A DNA stretch of 64,000 nt from Siphonodentalium dalli (Eukaryota > Mollusca > Scaphopoda > Gadilida > Siphonodentaliidae), in the NCBI GenBank assembly GCA_032622095.1, contig CP136061.1, positions 62,561,127 to 62,625,126 on the forward strand. The letters are read 5' to 3'. This document shows positions 22,483 through 35,654 of this stretch, one piece after another. The number at the start of each line of letters is the position of its first letter. The stretch's first letter is position 1. The position numbers were made by a program, and so were the translations under genes. The notes beneath the pieces are model-generated. The model saw only the letters and a list, made by a program, of their open reading frames with translations, was not told where the DNA came from and did no database searches.

Positions 22483-24311
22483 GATGTTTTGCCGATTTGA
22501 TATCAGAATATAGCTATTTAAATTTTAATATTACTTTCTTCCTATCAGTTATTGTTTTAATTGTATCAATATTTGTCACTCCCCGTGGAGATAACCCAGC
22601 TAATATCTCAGATTCGGACAAATTATCCATATCATGGGTAACAAACACATGTGTCAGCGGCAGATTGAACTTTCTTTGAACATTCAATCACGAGAAGACC
22701 ATTTACTGGCCCGGTGATTGGCTTGATAGATTTCAATTGTCCATGCAGATATGCTTTACATGCAGTGGTTTGTCAATGACATACATAAATGATATCTTGA
22801 CATTGCGATTGAAGCCAACAACCAATTTATGAGGATATACCTCGGCATAATTTGGACTTAGCGAATCAGTATTACCACGTTCAATACGTTATTTTTAGTC
22901 TGAGTTTCCATATAAAAGCAAATGTTCGACAATTATCATAGCAGCCGCCGCTTCGGGTTACCCTTCAAATTATGGTCGGGCAAGGACAGGTAAATAGCTG
23001 AAGCGCTGACCCATTTAGCCCAGTCTATGTAAACATACACTCAGATTCATACTGATACTGAGTCTATTGCATTCCCATCAACTTTTCATTTCTGAACGGT
23101 AGTGGGCTTCCCCCAAATTACGTCACACGGCACTAAATATAAATCTGAAATTAGTTGTGATTGACAGGCGTAAACATGGTCACGTGCCAGTGCCGTCATG
23201 GCCGCTTCAACCCTGTGAAGCCGATTCTAAGAATCGGAATTAATAGTTGCAGGGTTTGTGACTTTTCGTTCGGCGGTTGTTTTACTGACAATAAAGGGAA
23301 ACAGCTAACTTCCGGGATCCAAAATAATATGTACAATAACTAAGACAGATCTTCTTGAAATTATAAAAAAATGTCAATTTATGTGGATCTCTTGGACACG
23401 GAACGAATTATTTTTTAGATTGGCCAGGCGATTTGTCGACCATGTTGTCAAAAAATAACACAAATCAACCGCCACAAATCAAAAATACATGAATGTCGGG
23501 ACTATTTGCTAAAACAACTCCAGAACTAAAAAAAAGTTAAATGACATAACAAAACGATCTATCAGTTCCCCAGTACCGGCAGTAGTACCACCGCAGCCAA
23601 AACGAGCGAAGAGCAACACAATTCTACCACCAACCCCACCGAAACCCTCCCGACCTTACACAGCCGTATTATTAGCTCCAACGATTGGCCAGTTGTACCC
23701 TAATTACAGTTGCCTGCAATCCAAATTCCGGTGATTCTTGATTTTAAACTTTCGACCGCTCGTCAACAATCTACTTTATTTGTCGATTTGTGAATTTCTC
23801 TTCCGGTATAACATGACGTCATGGATACTATTTTAACAACATTTAGCCACACCTTCGGAATTTCCACACCGAGAGCACGTGACATGTTACTAGTTTTTTA
23901 TTGGGGCACACATTTCTTGGAGCTAAGTTTTGATTGGCGGTAATTACAAGGAATCCCGGGTTTGGGAAATGAAAACTGAACGAAAGGTCGTCAGACCCAC
24001 TATTTTTTATATGTGGGTATGTAGTTTACTCCAGACTGCATTTAGCCATGCATTGTATCCCGGTACATATAGCTCAGTAGCTCACCCGCCATGCAGTTAA
24101 ATGCGATCACCGTTTAACGATATGCCTGATATAGTACCCGGACAACTGATTCATATATAACTTTTGCTCCTGATATTTGCTTGGAAATCCTCATTCAAAA
24201 TTGGTCACTCGACCGCCCTCTTAATTATAACCAATTGGTTTCATAGGGATTACATTATAAAATACACATTCTTCTCTAATAGTGAAGCCACATTTCTTAT
24301 CTATATTCCAG
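22483..24311. other. Sequence upstream of the GPCR TM6 exon, no exon recognised
   Basis: Searched for an upstream receptor exon (TM1-TM5, DRY motif) and found none. ORFs of 60-70 codons at 22467-22679 and 23161-23343 have no receptor features. The sequence immediately before 24312 is a usable intron end, with a pyrimidine-containing tract and TATATTCCAG. Confidence 0.4.
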
Positions 24312-24443
24312 TTGCTGTGGTCGTGGCCTTCTTTGTCTGCTGGGCGCCGTGGCATGCTCAAAGATTAATGACAGTATACTTTGATCAGGATGACTGGACA
24401 AAAGAATTGGTCATTATGCATAGTCATTTATTTTACGTTTCCG
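24312..24443 (+). CDS. Neuropeptide GPCR exon encoding TM6 and extracellular loop 3
   Basis: A 132-bp internal exon between an acceptor (ATATTCCAG, ends 24311) and a strong donor (GTAAGT at 24444). It begins with the last two bases of a codon (phase 1) and ends with the first base of one. The translation AVVVAFFVCWAPWHAQRLM is TM6 of a rhodopsin-class peptide receptor with the CWxP switch motif. It is followed by extracellular loop 3 and LFYVS entering TM7. FFxCWAPxHAQRL is characteristic of protostome pyrokinin/CAPA receptors and their neuromedin-U and lophotrochozoan SCP-receptor relatives. These are Gq-type plasma-membrane receptors for short amidated peptides. TM1-TM5 must lie in upstream exons that I could not find. 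The preceding in-frame codons back to 24164 are intronic. The exact ligand cannot be read from this fragment. Confidence 0.85.
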
Positions 24444-25299
24444 GTAAGTAATCACAACACGTACCGCTACGAATTTTGCTTCCGTCTCCTGTCACACTTG
24501 TTCCGTTCTGGAAATCAAGAACAGAACATAGTATTGGACACGGCTAGTGAATGGAACCGAGAGTTCATTATGTAGTTACACACATAAATCAGCGATTCCC
24601 ATGTATCGATCGCAATGGCACATTGGGATGTCCCACAACCAGACCAAGCCTGGCAATCGGCCTCTACCCTCCCCAACTGCGACGATTGCATCCAATCCAC
24701 GACCTCGCGCGGGTACGGGTTCGAATATTGACACAGAACGGATCTACCATTTTATTGGACCAGCGCAATGCCCACGAAATTATATCAGTGACCATACGAT
24801 TACTGCTACTGTCGTGTGTATTAAATTTATCTTTATAAAAAGAATCGCCAATTATTAAACAAAGTAAAAAAAGTAAAAAGCCACAACACATGACGCGGGT
24901 GTGACGTATGGATTTTTCAACAACGCGGTATTTAAAAAAAAAACAAATTATTGAACAATACAAACGAAATTCTATATGTAAATTTGTTCAAGATTGGCAT
25001 CCATTATGAGTATGTCTGTTCGCTTCACCTCAGTACGAAATGTGAACATGAAGTGACGTCCGCACGTTCTAGATAATTGCGGAAATAGAAGTACATTTCC
25101 ATAATGTCATGCATTAATAAAGTTCGAAATACTTGCTACAGTGTCGTTGGTGGCATAAGTTACCAAACTCACTGGTAGATGCGAAAACGAACCGCCGATT
25201 GAGAGAGTGTAATTGGGCAGACCAATCAGAGGCACAGTATAACACATGAGCGTCAATCACCACCGCCTTATATTGTAAATAGACAGAAACTACTTTTAT

Positions 25300-25476
25300 C
25301 CAATACTACTATTTTTAATATCATGATTGTCTAATGTTCATATTTTGGAAATTTTCTTCAATCATACTATTCACTTACTCAGTTTTATTAATGTAACCCG
25401 AAATCTTGGGTTGCTGCTCACACACAGGAGGGATCTATACATGCACACCAACTGAACTGAACTGAACTGAACTTTC
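25300..25476 (+). mobile_element. Possible retroelement 3' end with (TGAAC)n tail
   Basis: Ends in about four tandem TGAAC units at 25455-25475 after A/T-rich and CTGCTCACACACAGG sequence. Pentanucleotide 3' tails mark the other two retrotransposon ends in this window. No coding remnant was recognised upstream, so this is tentative. Confidence 0.3.
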
Positions 25477-25881
25477 CAATCGGACAGTAAATAAAAAGTT
25501 GAAATGGTGAGAGCATGACTAGTGGAAGGTTTTTCCAAGAAATTTGCCTTTGGTTAATGACCTAAACTAAAGTGTGCTCTCGCCCAACACTACCACAGAA
25601 GACTAAACATTATTCTAAATCTTAATCTACAGATACGTTTATGCTAAAGCTGTTCCGAAACACCGAGTGGGGAGTCTGTTCCCATGCACCAGCAGGCATG
25701 CATAACCTTTCCCATAAATAGATACCATGCATAACTGTCGGACTATTTCAATCTCGTGATCGATTACCGGGAAATTCGTCTGTTGGTCCAAACTCCATGC
25801 AGGGTTTGCCTCCCTTGATGACTCGGTAAGACCGCTGCTACCGGCGACATATTACCCACATTTGGTGGACTTCCGCGATAT

Positions 25882-26256
25882 TCTAATATATATTTTGGGA
25901 CTTCTGTCTGTCTGTTTGTTAGCATTGGCCGGGAAAACTGCCGGACGGATTTCGACGAAATTTGATACATAGGGAAACTTTTGTCCGGGGAGTGTTTTGG
26001 ACGAGTCAAATCGTGACCCCGACCTGATCTTGACCTTCAAAATGGTCAATTCAATGTCAATTCGCGCCTTTCGACGGGATTTCGACGAAATTTTATACCT
26101 AGGGATACTTTTGTCCGGGGAGTGTTTTGGACGGGTCAAATCGTGACCCCGACCTGGCCTTGGCCTTCAAAATGGTCAATTAAAGGTCAAATCGCGCCTT
26201 TCGATGGATGAAAGCAGAGGGGAAACAGCCCGTACGAAGTCGGGTCACCCCTCTAG
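25882..26256 (+). mobile_element. Solo Helitron-like (Helentron/DINE-type) element, 375 bp
   Basis: Starts TCTAATATATATTTTGGGAC and a (GTCT)n microsatellite, and ends with a GCCCGTACGAAGTCGGG hairpin followed about 7 nt later by CTAG and a host T (26253-26257). A 5' TC, a 3' hairpin, CTRR and insertion next to T are the Helitron signature. The body holds two copies of a ~120-bp unit (TTTTGTCCGGGGAGTGTTTT in each). No Rep/helicase gene, so non-autonomous. Its termini match those of the array at 50983-56941, although the body differs. Confidence 0.75.
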
Positions 26257-27480
26257 TAAATATATATACTTAGCGATCAGAACAAAATGCTGCCCTTGTT
26301 GAGGATACAAAATATCGAGAAAAACTGTGTGATTTCATACCTTAACTTTGGAAAGTCCCACTAGAATCAAAGAACTATATTGCGACACGGTGTGATTTCG
26401 TTCTCCGATTATTTTATCAACACGAAAGTCAAAATACACATGGACGACAACATTCATGGCAAGTCAAACACAAGAGTTCTAATTTGCTGCCATTTTGATA
26501 AGGAGTGTACGAAAATTGTCAACAAAACTAGCGCTCTAATTCTCCATTCTGTCAATAAGTTTTTAGTGTGGGAATTGTTCTCAAAGCACATAGAAAATTC
26601 GACTTTGGTCGATCGCGGTCTCGTCATTTTGTCTGGAAAAAACCCGCTCTAAATACAGAAACCACAGACTAGTACCCAGCCGGTGACAGAGTCAGAAAGG
26701 AAGTATGACTGGTGCGCTCTGGTAGAGATTGCTGATGTTGGTCGGGAAACTCTCTGCCGAACTTGAACTAATCACCATGTGTTGCTATTTATTGAACAAT
26801 TTATTTATGTATTTATCTGTTGTAAAACTCTGCGTTCTCCAAAATTGCGCTATATATATAATAATAACGATTCAAAGCCTTTGCCTTATTACCAATGCAG
26901 GGCTGTGTATTGTAGCCTTCCGCGAATGTGGTATCTATATATAGGAGAGGTTATTTCCATGCCAACGCGGATTGATGCCATTGAGATTGACGAATTGCCT
27001 GAAAAGAGGCCAAAGACATGTGTCAGTATTCACGCTGGGCCGAAAAATATTTTGGGCAAACGTTTGGCTAAATGAATTTGTTTTTTCGCCGAACTAAATC
27101 CTCATTTTGTGGGCTCATAATTAATGACTAAAATGTTTTTTTATTTCAAACTTGATTTGTTACTGAAATGCGCAAACATACGACTATAACACTCTACTAT
27201 AATTTAAAAAACATAAATCCGCTTAAACAAGTCAAATAACTATATGTCGCTGACACCGTGTCTGCCACTAAATATATATGAGCTGTGCTAATTGCACAGC
27301 ACGAACATATCCTTTAGAAATTAGAGATAGGACTGTCCCAGTGGGACTAAGGATACCCCCACACTGGCCGCGTGCAATTGGTCTTCATTAAGGGTAGCCA
27401 TATTAAAACATTAATTTGTATTCGAAAAAAGAGCACTAACTCTATTCAATAGATGATAAAATTACGTGCGTTGCATTCAA
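26257..27480. other. Intronic sequence, no exon recognised
   Basis: Contains ORFs of 70-98 codons (26380-26652, 26729-27075) with no recognisable domain. Nothing else supported. Confidence 0.4.
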
Positions 27481-27870
27481 AGTCAAAAGTGTGATAACTA
27501 TATTAAAAAACAGGGATGGATCTCATAATTGCAGGTGCATATACAGGTTCCATTGATGGTCAATAATTGTGCCAAGTTTTAAAAATATTGACCAATAAAT
27601 GAAGTAATACAAGCCCGGACAAAATTTCAGGGTTGCAAAACATTTATAAATTTAAAATGGCAATAACTCCACTAACTAATCAGGGATGGACCTCATAATC
27701 GCATGTGCATATGTTCCAATGTTACTAAATATAGATGCCAAGTTCAGAAATAAATGACAGAAAAATTGAAGGAATACAAGCTTGGACAAAGTTGCGCCCA
27801 CGGACAGACGGACGGACAGATGGATGGACAAGCTGCTTCCGATATACTTCGTTACAGGGGAGAGGGTATA
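27480..27870. repeat. Two-unit ~180-bp repeat ending in a GACGGACG microsatellite
   Basis: CAGGGATGGATCTCATAAT at about 27512 and CAGGGATGGACCTCATAATC at about 27682 begin two diverged units, each with a TGCCAAGTT block and an AATACAAGC block. The second ends in CGGACAGACGGACGGACAGA. This layout (short repeats running into a GACGG/GACAG microsatellite) recurs in invertebrate dispersed repeats. Confidence 0.65.
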
Positions 27871-27999
27871 ATTACATTACAATCACCCATGCGAATATAC
27901 TACAAAAATAATGTGTGTGGATACTTCGAAATACGGAATAATCGTCGCAATAACAGTATGTATACCGACAAGTAACATTTTGCTATATGTAACAGCATG

Positions 28000-28162
28000 A
28001 ACACCGACCAGTAACGCTTAGCTACATGTATAACAGCATGTATACCGACTATATGTATAACAGCATGTATACCGACTATATGTATAACAGCATGTATACC
28101 GACTATATGTATAACAGCATGTATACCGACTATATGTATAACAGCATGTATACCGACAATTA
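28000..28162. repeat. 27-bp minisatellite, about 5 copies
   Basis: About five copies of CTATATGTATAACAGCATGT followed by ATACCGA between about 28025 and 28160, with degenerate copies on both sides (from about 27953 and to about 28190). Confidence 0.9.
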
Positions 28163-28518
28163 ACGCTTAGCTATATGTAACAGTGTGTAATGGTTAATAG
28201 GAAATAGTCGGAAGCACCTGAGGATCGTCGAATTGTGGGACTTTTCTAGCAAACTGTTGTTATCCGAGTATATGCATAAAATGATTCGTATACGATAGGC
28301 AACCACTGCAGACCGCGACGTATTAACAGCAATACTAAGTCGCATGTATTACCAAATTTTCGGAATAGAGAATGGCGTGTTTTGCTCTGATACGACTGGA
28401 CTGCACTTCGAACGTTTCGGCACCTGGTAATTTTCTGACCAACGAAACTAACAGTGATGACTAGAAATTATTATTATTTCCATTCTTCATTTCAATAAAG
28501 CGTGATAAAACATGTAAA

Positions 28519-28600
28519 ATGGCGGACAACAAAAAACGACCACAGGATGTAACAAATGATAACGATGGCAGCGAACATATGTACATATCACGAGTCACAG
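28519..28600 (+). CDS. Possible small initiating exon, very doubtful
   Basis: ATG in a fair start context (AAAATGG) opens MADNKKRPQDVTNDNDGSEH, a hydrophilic low-complexity start, and a donor-like GTAAGA follows near 28600. It could be a first coding exon of a nested or alternative transcript. No downstream partner exon was found, and such frames occur by chance. Confidence 0.12.
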
Positions 28601-28609
28601 TAAGATACG

Positions 28610-29780
28610 ATCATCTGCGGTTCCGAATGCCCACTATAAGCGGTAGAACATTGTACACACAGCCTTCATTATACGCACATGGAACAATAAAGAGCTTTCC
28701 TTATTGAGTCTACAACTCCTGATAACGGAGACAATATAGAACGTTGTTCTCACTTCAAAATATACGAAAATACTGATACGTGTGTATCTCTAAGCAGCTT
28801 TCTCCTGCATGGTATAGACAATCAGCGTATTAATATAACAACAAGAAAACTAAGATGCATGCATCAGGTCAGCCATGAACTATTTAGCATAGAATAATTC
28901 AGTTCGGTTGCAGTTTCACAACGTTACAACTGACATACGATTACACCTTGAATGTGGAAATATGTAAGAGTGAATATTAATGTTCTAAATCCCATGTTTC
29001 ACATTTAGTGGTAATGGGGTCGTACTTTATTAACACGCAAGTAGTGTAATTAAGTACGGGTAATTAGAAGTAACAAATCGTTTAGTTTCTATCGTATCGG
29101 CTAAAAGAGGTGAGCAGATTGCCGATGATGAATGCTCTCGTTAGCTGCCAATATAATGTGCATATTTGCCCCGTTACGTTTATACACTGTAGCATTGGCG
29201 GGCCAGAGTGTGTTGACATGTTAAGTGTTTGGTTCATTAATAACAGATCAGCAGGGATGTGTCGTGATAACGTATACGTGGAAATATGCTACCTAAACGG
29301 TTAAATTAACGGTTGATCTATTACACCACCGTGTATACTCGGTTTAAATATGTATATTATATAGGGACGTGTGCTCAATTTTGGTGCGGACCGATGATAA
29401 AAAAAAATCAGAAGTAAATGTCGGCGGGCGGGAGGGCCATTTTTTCAATAATTTTAAAAGAAATTGAACAGTTGCAGCAGCAGCAAAAAAAAGGGTGTAC
29501 AATTGGCAAATGATGAGGGGCGGCGTGACGTGTAACTAGGATTGAACTTAGATATGCAATTTGGAGATTATTGGATGAGGGATGTTATATTAATTATATT
29601 AAAGGGACGAGAGGGCTTAGTTGTCGAAAATATTCATATTTGTTCCAAACACCGTAAACAGAAAAATATTAAAACGCATACATATTGGTTCAAATATACG
29701 ATCACTATCGCGTAAACATCATGCTCACATAAAGACCTACTAAATTTTACCTAAACAAGAGTCTGATTGTGTTATAGAAG
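28610..29780. other. Intronic sequence, nothing identified
   Basis: A/T-rich sequence without recognisable repeats or exons apart from small poly-A and purine-rich tracts near 29400-29500. Confidence 0.4.
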
Positions 29781-29784
29781 GCAG

Positions 29785-29985
29785 CACAATGCTACTGGCT
29801 AATCACACACAAATGGTATAAACGCTCTTTATTATTTCCAAATAAGGAATTGAGCAACAAAGAACGCTCTTTATGTTTACCATCATAATATAAAGAAACA
29901 CCAAGAAAGTAACTTTTTATGCTTTGTCAAACAATCGTCAAATTTACGACAATAACATACTGTTTATGAGATATTTCTCATTTGT
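29785..29985. repeat. Dispersed repeat, inverted copy at 63540-63765
   Basis: AATCACACACAAATGGTATA, AACGCTCTTTATTATTTCC and GACAATAACATACTGTTTATG occur in this order here and in inverted order near the right end of the window. About 200 bp with small indels. Unclassified. Confidence 0.7.
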
Positions 29986-30414
29986 ATATTAACAAAGTAT
30001 GTCTATATTTGAATATTATTTTCGTTTGCAGCGGTTTTTGACAGGTGGAAATATGTTCACATGATACCCACCAAGGCCTTCCGTACCTTTAAGGTATACT
30101 GCAACTTTGTTTCTTGCCAATAGCAGAATACATAATGCTATTAAGAAGTGACACACAACACAGAACATTTTTTTAAATTATAAGTATTGAGCAGTGAGAA
30201 ATATTTGAGTAGAGGAAACCAGTAACGAAAGGCGATATTAACATGATTTCTGTCAGCGAATAATTGTTTACGTTCCAATGAATATTAAAATGTACTGAAA
30301 ACAAACTGCTAATGGGTGCCAGACTTTCATAAACACAAATTATGCATTAATGGTGTAACGACATATTTCGTTCTTAATTGTCTAAAAAAAATAGGGGATC
30401 GGGATGTTTGGATC

Positions 30415-30640
30415 TCTAGTTTAACGACATTTTTCGGTCTTTAATAGTTTAATGACATTTTTCGGTCTTTATAATATCTCAAGATATAGGGGGTATTTGG
30501 ATCTCTATAGTTTAACGACATTTTTCGGTCTTTATAGTTTAACGACATTCTCGGTCTTTAATATTTCAAGATATAGGGGCCCTTAGTGGGTATTTGGATC
30601 TCTAGTTTAACGACATTTTTCGGTCTTTGATAGCAAAACG
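30415..30640. repeat. Short degenerate tandem repeat
   Basis: Five or more copies of TTTAACGACATTTTTCGGTC followed by TTTAATA-type spacers, with GGTATTTGGATCTCTAG interspersed. Immediately precedes the 484-bp array. Confidence 0.8.
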
Positions 30641-30699
30641 GAAGAAGTACATCTTTGGAAAGATGTGGTGGCCCTAAAAAGGAAAGTTGTTTGGTGATC

Positions 30700-32652
30700 T
30701 TGAAATGCAGTTTTTCTGAACAGTCTTCCTCGATTAAAGTGATGTGAAACCCTCCGGCAGACAACGCGGGCAGAGTGATCAAATAGAAATTAAGAATAAT
30801 CTTTCTCAAAGTAGTTATTTGTTACGAATAGTAATCCAAATGGATGATACACAACGTCATTCTTATATATTAGTTAAATGCAATGACTCTCGATGCCATC
30901 GAGTCGATGGCGAAATCATTTTTGTTTAATTATAGCCGATAGTTGCGCCCCGAATCGAGATGTAAATATTTACAATTTGGAGTAGTTCAGACGATGTTCT
31001 CTATGAAGTGGGGTGGTAGATTATTTTGGAAATTTTCAGTGATGTTAGTAGAATGATAACATTCCCCAGGTTGGCAAAGTGCCTGAGCACTAACTTATCA
31101 ATTTCTCGCACCCGAAAAAGTCCATAACAAGTCCATAATATATCTTTAAGCATATATATAAATCTCCGAAAACCAAAATTCTAAAGCATTAAACAATTTC
31201 TTGAAATACAGTTTTTCTGAACAGTCTTCCTTGATTAAAGTGATGTGAAACACTCCGGCAGACACCGGGCAGAGTGATCAAATAGAAATTAAGAATAATC
31301 TTTCTCAAAGTAGTTATTCGTTACGAATATTAATCCAAATGGATGATACACAACGTCATTCTTATATATTAGTTAAATGCAATGACTCTCGATGGCGAAA
31401 TCATTTTTGTTTAATTATAGCCGAAAGTTGCGCCCCGAATCGAGATGTAAATATTTACAATTTGGAGTAGATCAGACGATGTTCTCTATGAAGTGGGGTG
31501 GTAGATTATTTTGGAAATTTTCAGTGATGTTAGTAGAATGATAACATTCCCCAGGTTGGCAAAGTGCCTGAGCACTAACTTATCAATTTCTCGCACCCGA
31601 AAAAGTCCATAACAAGTCCATAATATGTCTTTAAGCATATATATAAATCTCCGAAAACCAAAATTATAAAGCATTAAACGATTTCTTGAAATACAGTTTT
31701 TCTGAACAGTCTTCCTTGATTAAAGTGATGTGAAACACTCCGGCAGACACCGGGCAGAGTGATCAAATAGAAATTAAGAATAATCTTTCTCAAAGTAGTT
31801 ATTCGTTACGAATATTAATCCAAATGGATGATACACAACGTCATTCTTATATATTAGTTAAATGCAATGACTCTCGATGGCGAAATCATTTATGTTTAAT
31901 TATAGCCGATAGTTGCGCCCCGAATCGAGATGTAAATATTTACAATTTGGAGTAGTTCAGACGATGTTCTCTATGAAGTGGTGTGGCAGATTTTTTGGGA
32001 AATTTTCAGTGATGTTAGTAGAATGATAAAATTCCCCAGGTTGGCAAAGTGCCTGAGCACTAACTTATCAATTTCTCGCACCCGAAAAAGTCCATAACAA
32101 GTCCATAATATGTCTTTAAGCATATATATAAATCTCCGAGAACCAAAATTCTAAAGCATTAAACGATTTCTTGAAATACAGTTTTTCTGAACAGTCTTCC
32201 TTGATTAAAGTGATGTGAAACACTCCGGCAGACACCGGGCAGAGTGATCAAATAGAAATTAAGAATAATCTTTCTCAAAGTAGTTATTCGTTACGAATAT
32301 TAATCCAAATGGATGATACACAACGTCATTCTTATATATTAGTTAAATGCAATGACTCTCGATGGCGAAATCATTTTTGTTTAATTATAGCCGATAGTTG
32401 CGCCCCGAATCGAGATGTAAATATTTACAATTTGGAGTAGTTCAGACGATGTTCTCTATGAAGTGGTGTGGCAGATTTTTTTGGAAAATTTCAGTGATGT
32501 TAGTAGAATGATAAAATTCCCCAGGTTGGCAAAGTGCCTGAGCACTAACTTATCAATTTCTCGCACCCGAAAAAGTCCATAACAAGTCCATAATATGTCT
32601 TTAAGCATATATATAAATCTCCGAAAACAAAAATTCTAAAGCATTAAACGAT
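30700..32652. repeat. 484-bp tandem array, four copies, containing family P
   Basis: Four head-to-tail units beginning near 30702, 31200, 31684 and 32168. Each has a linker (GAAATACAGTTTTTCTGAAC), then a family P body from TTAAAGTGATGTGAAAC to CATAATATGTCTTTAA, then an ATATATATAAATCTCCG tail. Units 2-4 are very similar; unit 1 is slightly longer, with an extra CCATCGAGTCGATGG. The TTAA-bounded body (30738-31145 in unit 1) also occurs alone elsewhere, so tandem duplication followed insertion. Confidence 0.9.
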
Positions 32653-35640
32653 TTGCTATATTTCCAAGGCATATATTTCATCTGATTTTGCGAGAATCCA
32701 TATATACTTTTTCACGAGAATCCAGGGTAATTTGCGAGAATATTTACGAGAATCTAGATTTGGATTCTCGCCGAAATATAAGCCCTGATTTCACTCTGAA
32801 GTGTGCCTAAATGGCATAAATTGTACCGTGGTTCCCATGTTCGCCAAAGTGGCATAAATTTATTTCAGGATAATACTAATTTTAGGCATTCATTTATATC
32901 ACTGATATCAGGACAATAAATAGCCATTTCCATTGCATGGAACAAAGAGCGTTATTGTTTATTGGTGTTGTTTTTGGAAGTGGTGGTAGTTAAATTTTAT
33001 ACATTTCGACCCCCAATAAGTATTTCCGAACAAATGAATTATTAACAAGCGTGACATGACATCATTGACGAAGATAATTAACACCGATCTACAAGCAATT
33101 AAAGTCTTAAAATGAGCTAAAATTTTACATTTTCTTTAAAAAAGTTTTTATCTCTCGCGACATAATTGTCACCAATAAAAACAAATTTGATTCATCGTGG
33201 AAGTTAGTCGGTGACTATAAATAATGTCACCATTCAACTGAATGTTGTTAAGCATATGTCAACCAATTTTGGAAGTTTAAATGAATATTTTCTTCACACG
33301 CAAAGTAAAATTGACAAATTTCAGGATTTTAGCCTGCTTCGTTGGGACCAAAATTTGTTGTGCACACTCAAGAAACGTCTACCGACACTCGCTATGTCAA
33401 ATTATGCCATGACCATGATATAAACTAGCTTGAAATTGGCAAAACAATGATTTTTTTTTTGGTTGAAAAAATTTACATGGGAATCTCCAGTCGATAGGCA
33501 TAGAGAACGATTATTTTTCGATAAAAACGAAAATAATGCGAATTTCAGCACTCGTCAGAATGGTGCAGAATAACATACGAGTCTTCTTATATGCGAAAAT
33601 TTGACCTCATTCGATAAATTAGTCTCGTAATTAAGGATATGGAATTCCGTCGCACTGTAGTGTTAGTGTTACTGTACATGGCCGACGAAATTTTTAAATG
33701 TAAACACGCATCAAACACGCATCAAATTTACCTTTTGTGAGAATAACAAAAGCGCAACCTTGATCAAAGTAATACAATACACAACAACACATAGAATAAA
33801 ACTGATATAAACACGGTATAAGTGAGAATAAGACGCGTATTCAGACGTGGAATTTGACAACATTTCTTCGCTATAAATATATCTGACCCAGATGCAGCTG
33901 TTTTGCGCACGTCACTTTCCATATTTGGAATTGCCATATATGGCATCTGTGTTAACCTCAATACCGACCAAGTTATCTTAGCATAAACATAAACTATATT
34001 GTAATTTATGCAACTACGACCCTGGTAACCCTGATAACTAATACAATATACCGGCCAATTCATTTTAAGATCGTTATTTCACTTTGCTTTAAGCATAAAT
34101 ACACTCTTGAACGCACATAAACGACCCATTGGCGTTAAATTAAATATACTCGGTATTTATTAATATTAGTTTTTTATTGCTCAGTTTTGAGTTTGACCCT
34201 TGACACCTGTCAATATATTTGGGCTGAATTCATATGATGCGGTATTATTCCTCGAAATAAACAACAAAGCAGTCGTTACTTCGAAATGTCGTTTGGGCTA
34301 ACATTTACACAAATCCTTCGCGTGTTCTCCTCAATTGGCACGCATGTTCTGAGCCGACACACAGGTTATCCCAGAAACTGCTGTGAAATAAACAGCCAAG
34401 GTTTGGCTGAAATGATTTGATTACAGTTATATGGGTATATTTACGTTTTTCTTGGATAATTACTAGATCTGTCTGTATATTCTTCAAGGCACAAGCCTAT
34501 TAAATGTTTGATAAAAACTATATTTTCGCAGCACGTAGCTGGCTCATGTTGTTTATACGTCTGTCAAGTTCGATTTGGGGTTCCATCTTCGTTGAAAAAT
34601 CATGTCACAAATAAACAATAGAACATGTGTCGATGAAGTGCCGAAACAACCATGTGCGGAAAACCAAGGTGCCGACATGTCCTGAAAACCAGGTACCGAA
34701 ACGCCCAGATGCCGAAACATCCTGCACCCACTGGATTTGCCAATAAATCGAAATAAATCTGGCAGTTTGAAAATCGTACATCCTCCACATGTACCCATAA
34801 TCATAGAAATAGCAATTTGTAAGGCGCAACGGTAATTTTGCGGAGTGCCTCTGATATTGGCGGTACGAGTCGTATAGTGCAAAATGAAGTCTCTTATCTG
34901 GAATGCGCCGTTGTTACCGTTCGTAATATGGTTAAGTGTTTTCAATTTTTTTTTTCAATGGATTTGTGATTGATGATAAGCCTTATACGTTGTTCGATTT
35001 TGCTTACGCCATACTAAAGCTGATAAATGGCCCAAAGCTGTCTATGGGTTGATTCCACTTGTCACATAAACTCACATAAAACCGTTTCTCACTAGGAACG
35101 TTACTCACTCGAATCCAATCAATGCGGTGGAATTGGTGTTTCAGTAGTGGAACAATGAATTGGCTTCACACAGAGACGATTTAAATTGAATGCCTTATAT
35201 AATATAACCAATAGACGAACGGGCGACAGAAGGGCGGACAGTTACGCTGTGTGCCTACAAATCTCTAGTGAATCATGTGTTCTATTCAAATGGCTATCAT
35301 CATGTGTCGGAGATTCCGACTTATAGACAAATGGCTAGACACAAGAAAGCAATTCTCCATATCACATATATGGCCCGCTGTGGAATTTCAATATGGCCAT
35401 ACTCCCCTTGATGGACAGCGGAACAGCCGATATGCTATAACCGGGAATAAATGGGGTTCATTATAGATTGATCCCCTTAAACTGTCTGTAAATGAGATCA
35501 AGTCAGTTCAATAATGTTCGAATTTTTCTTCCGTTTGAAGCACAATTTGGTAATATAACACCTTGTTAAGTGATAAATTAAGAAGCAATAAGCCTAGATG
35601 ATGTTTCTCAGAACCTCTACCAAAATATTAATTCCTTATT
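32653..35640. other. Intronic sequence, mostly unassigned
   Basis: Small direct repeats (GCGAGAATCCA-type at 32690-32770; GTGCCGAAAC/GATGCCGAAAC at 34637-34720). ORFs at 33764-34063 and 34553-34945 on the minus strand overlap other frames and have no recognisable domain. No exon supported. Confidence 0.45.
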
Positions 35641-35654
35641 AAAGATGTTTTATC

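Noticed and set aside
24164-24311. N-terminal extension of the TM6 ORF (LLIFAWKSSFKIGHSTALL...)
   Set aside because: It precedes a good splice acceptor, has no receptor homology, and the family's intracellular loop 3 sequence is absent, so it is intron read in frame.
34553-34945. 130-codon minus-strand ORF
   Set aside because: Overlaps two other open frames, contains short GTGCCGAAAC-type repeats and has no recognisable domain.
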